Shown here in pieces: positions 62,900 to 64,000 of a DNA stretch of 64,000 nt. This DNA is from Caldifarciminota bacterium (GTDB lineage: Bacteria; Hydrothermota; Tepidihabitantia; Tepidihabitantales; Tepidihabitantaceae). The translations under genes and the position numbers were made by a program. Numbering within the stretch: the stretch's first letter is position 1; every line of letters starts with the position of its first letter. The stretch is from contig JAOABP010000003.1 of NCBI GenBank assembly GCA_026418295.1, positions 124,001 through 188,000 of the forward strand. The letters are read 5' to 3'. Under the pieces are notes generated by a model. The model was not told the DNA's origin, did no database searches, and saw nothing but the letters and a program-made list of their open reading frames with translations.

Positions 62900-64000
62900 A
62901 TGCACATCCTTTTTATCAACTGGCGCTGCCCTCGAAATCCGCTCGCCGGCGGTGCTGAAATCTACCTTTATGAAGTCTGCCGGCGCCTGGTACGCCGGGG
63001 ACATCAGATTACGGTGCTTGCCGAAAAGTACCCCGGAGCCGCGTCGGCTGATGAACTGGAGGGTATCCGGATTATCCGTCTGGGGGGGAAATGGACTTTC
63101 AACTGGACCGTCTACCGCCGACTTCCTTCCATTCTGCGGGAAGGCGCATTCGATCTGGTTGTCGACGACCTGAACAAAATCCCCTTTTACTCCCCCTGGC
63201 TTACTGACAAACCGGTTCTCGTGCTACTGATGCACCTCTTCCGGAAGAGCATCTTTCATGAGGTGCCGGCGCCGCTCGCCGCCTATATCTACCTTGCGGA
63301 AAGTCTGATCCCGCTTGCCTACCGGCACTGCCCGTTTGCGGTAATCTCGGAAAGTTCGCGTCAGGATGTCATCCGGCTCGGCATCCCGCCGGAGCAAATT
63401 ACCGTAGCCCCGCCGGGAACCGATTTTGAACGCTTCCGCCCGCTGCCGGATACTAAGCGTGAACCGGTAATTCTGCATGTCGGCCGGCTGAAAAAATACA
63501 AGTCAACCGATCACCTGCTCTACGCAGCACAGTGTCTGAAACAAAAGGGCCTCCATTTCCGGGTCGTAATCGTTGGCGATGGCGATGACCGGCCCCGCCT
63601 GGAAGCACTTGCCCGGAAACTGCAAATTACCGACCGGGTCCTTTTCACCGGATTTGTCAGCGAGGCGGAGAAAATCAGCTGGTACCAGCGCAGCGCCGTG
63701 CTGGCAGAAAACTCGATCAAAGAAGGCTGGGGGCTGATTGTTATGGAAGCCAATGCCTGCGGCACACCGGTAGTTGTTGCCCGTTCACCCGGACTGGTTG
63801 ACTCCTCCCGTGACGGGGTCAACGGCCTGTTTTATGAATATGGCAATATCAACGAGCTGACAGCAAAGCTCGAACTGGTTTTAACCGACGCTGACCTGCG
63901 CCAACGTCTGAGCAGGCAGGCGGTTGAATGGTCGCATCAGTGGACATGGGACGGCACGGCGGATAAAATTAATGATTTAATTGAACGGACAGTCTATGGC
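62900..64000 (+). CDS. GT4 glycosyltransferase, cut by the window end
   Basis: An open frame of 367 codons without a stop, running off the right edge. It begins MHILFINWRCPRNPLAGGAE, where the GGAE loop is typical of GT4 enzymes. It continues with FAVISESSRQDVIRLGIPPE, VAPPGTDFERFRPLP, VILHVGRLKKYKSTDHLL, VIVGDGDDRPRLEALA and the EX7E-like segment SIKEGWGLIVMEANACGTPV. It transfers a sugar from a nucleotide sugar, probably in cell-envelope glycan synthesis. Very little of the C-terminus should be missing, given the family size of about 370-400. Confidence 0.92.
   Translation, partial: MHILFINWRCPRNPLAGGAEIYLYEVCRRLVRRGHQITVLAEKYPGAASADELEGIRIIRLGGKWTFNWTVYRRLPSILREGAFDLVVDDLNKIPFYSPWLTDKPVLVLLMHLFRKSIFHEVPAPLAAYIYLAESLIPLAYRHCPFAVISESSRQDVIRLGIPPEQITVAPPGTDFERFRPLPDTKREPVILHVGRLKKYKSTDHLLYAAQCLKQKGLHFRVVIVGDGDDRPRLEALARKLQITDRVLFTGFVSEAEKISWYQRSAVLAENSIKEGWGLIVMEANACGTPVVVARSPGLVDSSRDGVNGLFYEYGNINELTAKLELVLTDADLRQRLSRQAVEWSHQWTWDGTADKINDLIERTVYG

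Overview
The window looks like a chromosomal segment of an uncultured, probably thermophilic bacterium of the FCB / candidate division WOR-3 kind (inference). Supporting signs are an archaeal-size two-subunit PheRS, a cyclic-2,3-diphosphoglycerate-synthetase-like protein, many exported beta-propeller and peptidase proteins that end in the same short Ig-like C-terminal domain (type IX secretion style), an OmpA/TonB-type outer-membrane receptor and a lipoprotein set. No rRNA or tRNA gene was recognised.

Region 1 (1-13645, visibly A+T-richer than the rest) is one CRISPR-Cas locus, all transcribed on the minus strand. From upstream to downstream it runs cas3' helicase, cas3'' HD nuclease, cas10, a Cas5-like RAMP, a small helical protein (Cas11 candidate), a Cas7-like RAMP, cas8, cas7, cas5, cas6, cas1, cas2, cas4, leader, and an array of 18 full 37-bp repeats that continues past the left edge. 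Most genes overlap or abut. It therefore joins a complete type I-A-like effector set to a compact four-gene Cas10 module. That Cas10 keeps its HD motif but has lost the GGDD cyclase motif, and no CARF effector is present. This is the most unusual system in the window.

Region 2 (13737-24637): a ferritin-like protein, then a minus-strand operon rocA - cDPGS-like - pheS - pheT - two zinc-ribbon membrane proteins, then a large exported propeller protein. Region 3 (24729-36832): TonB-dependent receptor, M28 peptidase, a sortilin/BNR-type protein broken by one in-frame TGA, a YVTN propeller protein and an SSS symporter. Region 4 (36960-40873): threonine/methionine operon (PLP sulfhydrylase-like - thrC - apgM-like proposed homoserine kinase). 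Region 5 (40995-49427): GT4 glycosyltransferase fused to an alpha/alpha-barrel domain, GH130 phosphorylase, exported SagB-like nitroreductase, yebC-ruvC-ruvA-ruvB, 3D-domain lipoprotein. Region 6 (49377-64000): NodB deacetylase, nadE, TMTC-like membrane TPR glycosyltransferase, a lipoprotein, a strongly structured RNA gene, then a TPR / M19 dipeptidase / C25 gingipain-like operon, PrsW, a small membrane protein and a GT4 gene cut by the window end.

A recurring theme is promoter geometry. Good TTGACA-like and TATAAT-like boxes with 16-17 bp spacing precede many genes. In several cases the -10 box ends exactly 6 bp before the start codon, which predicts leaderless mRNAs. One of these genes begins with ATC in place of ATG.
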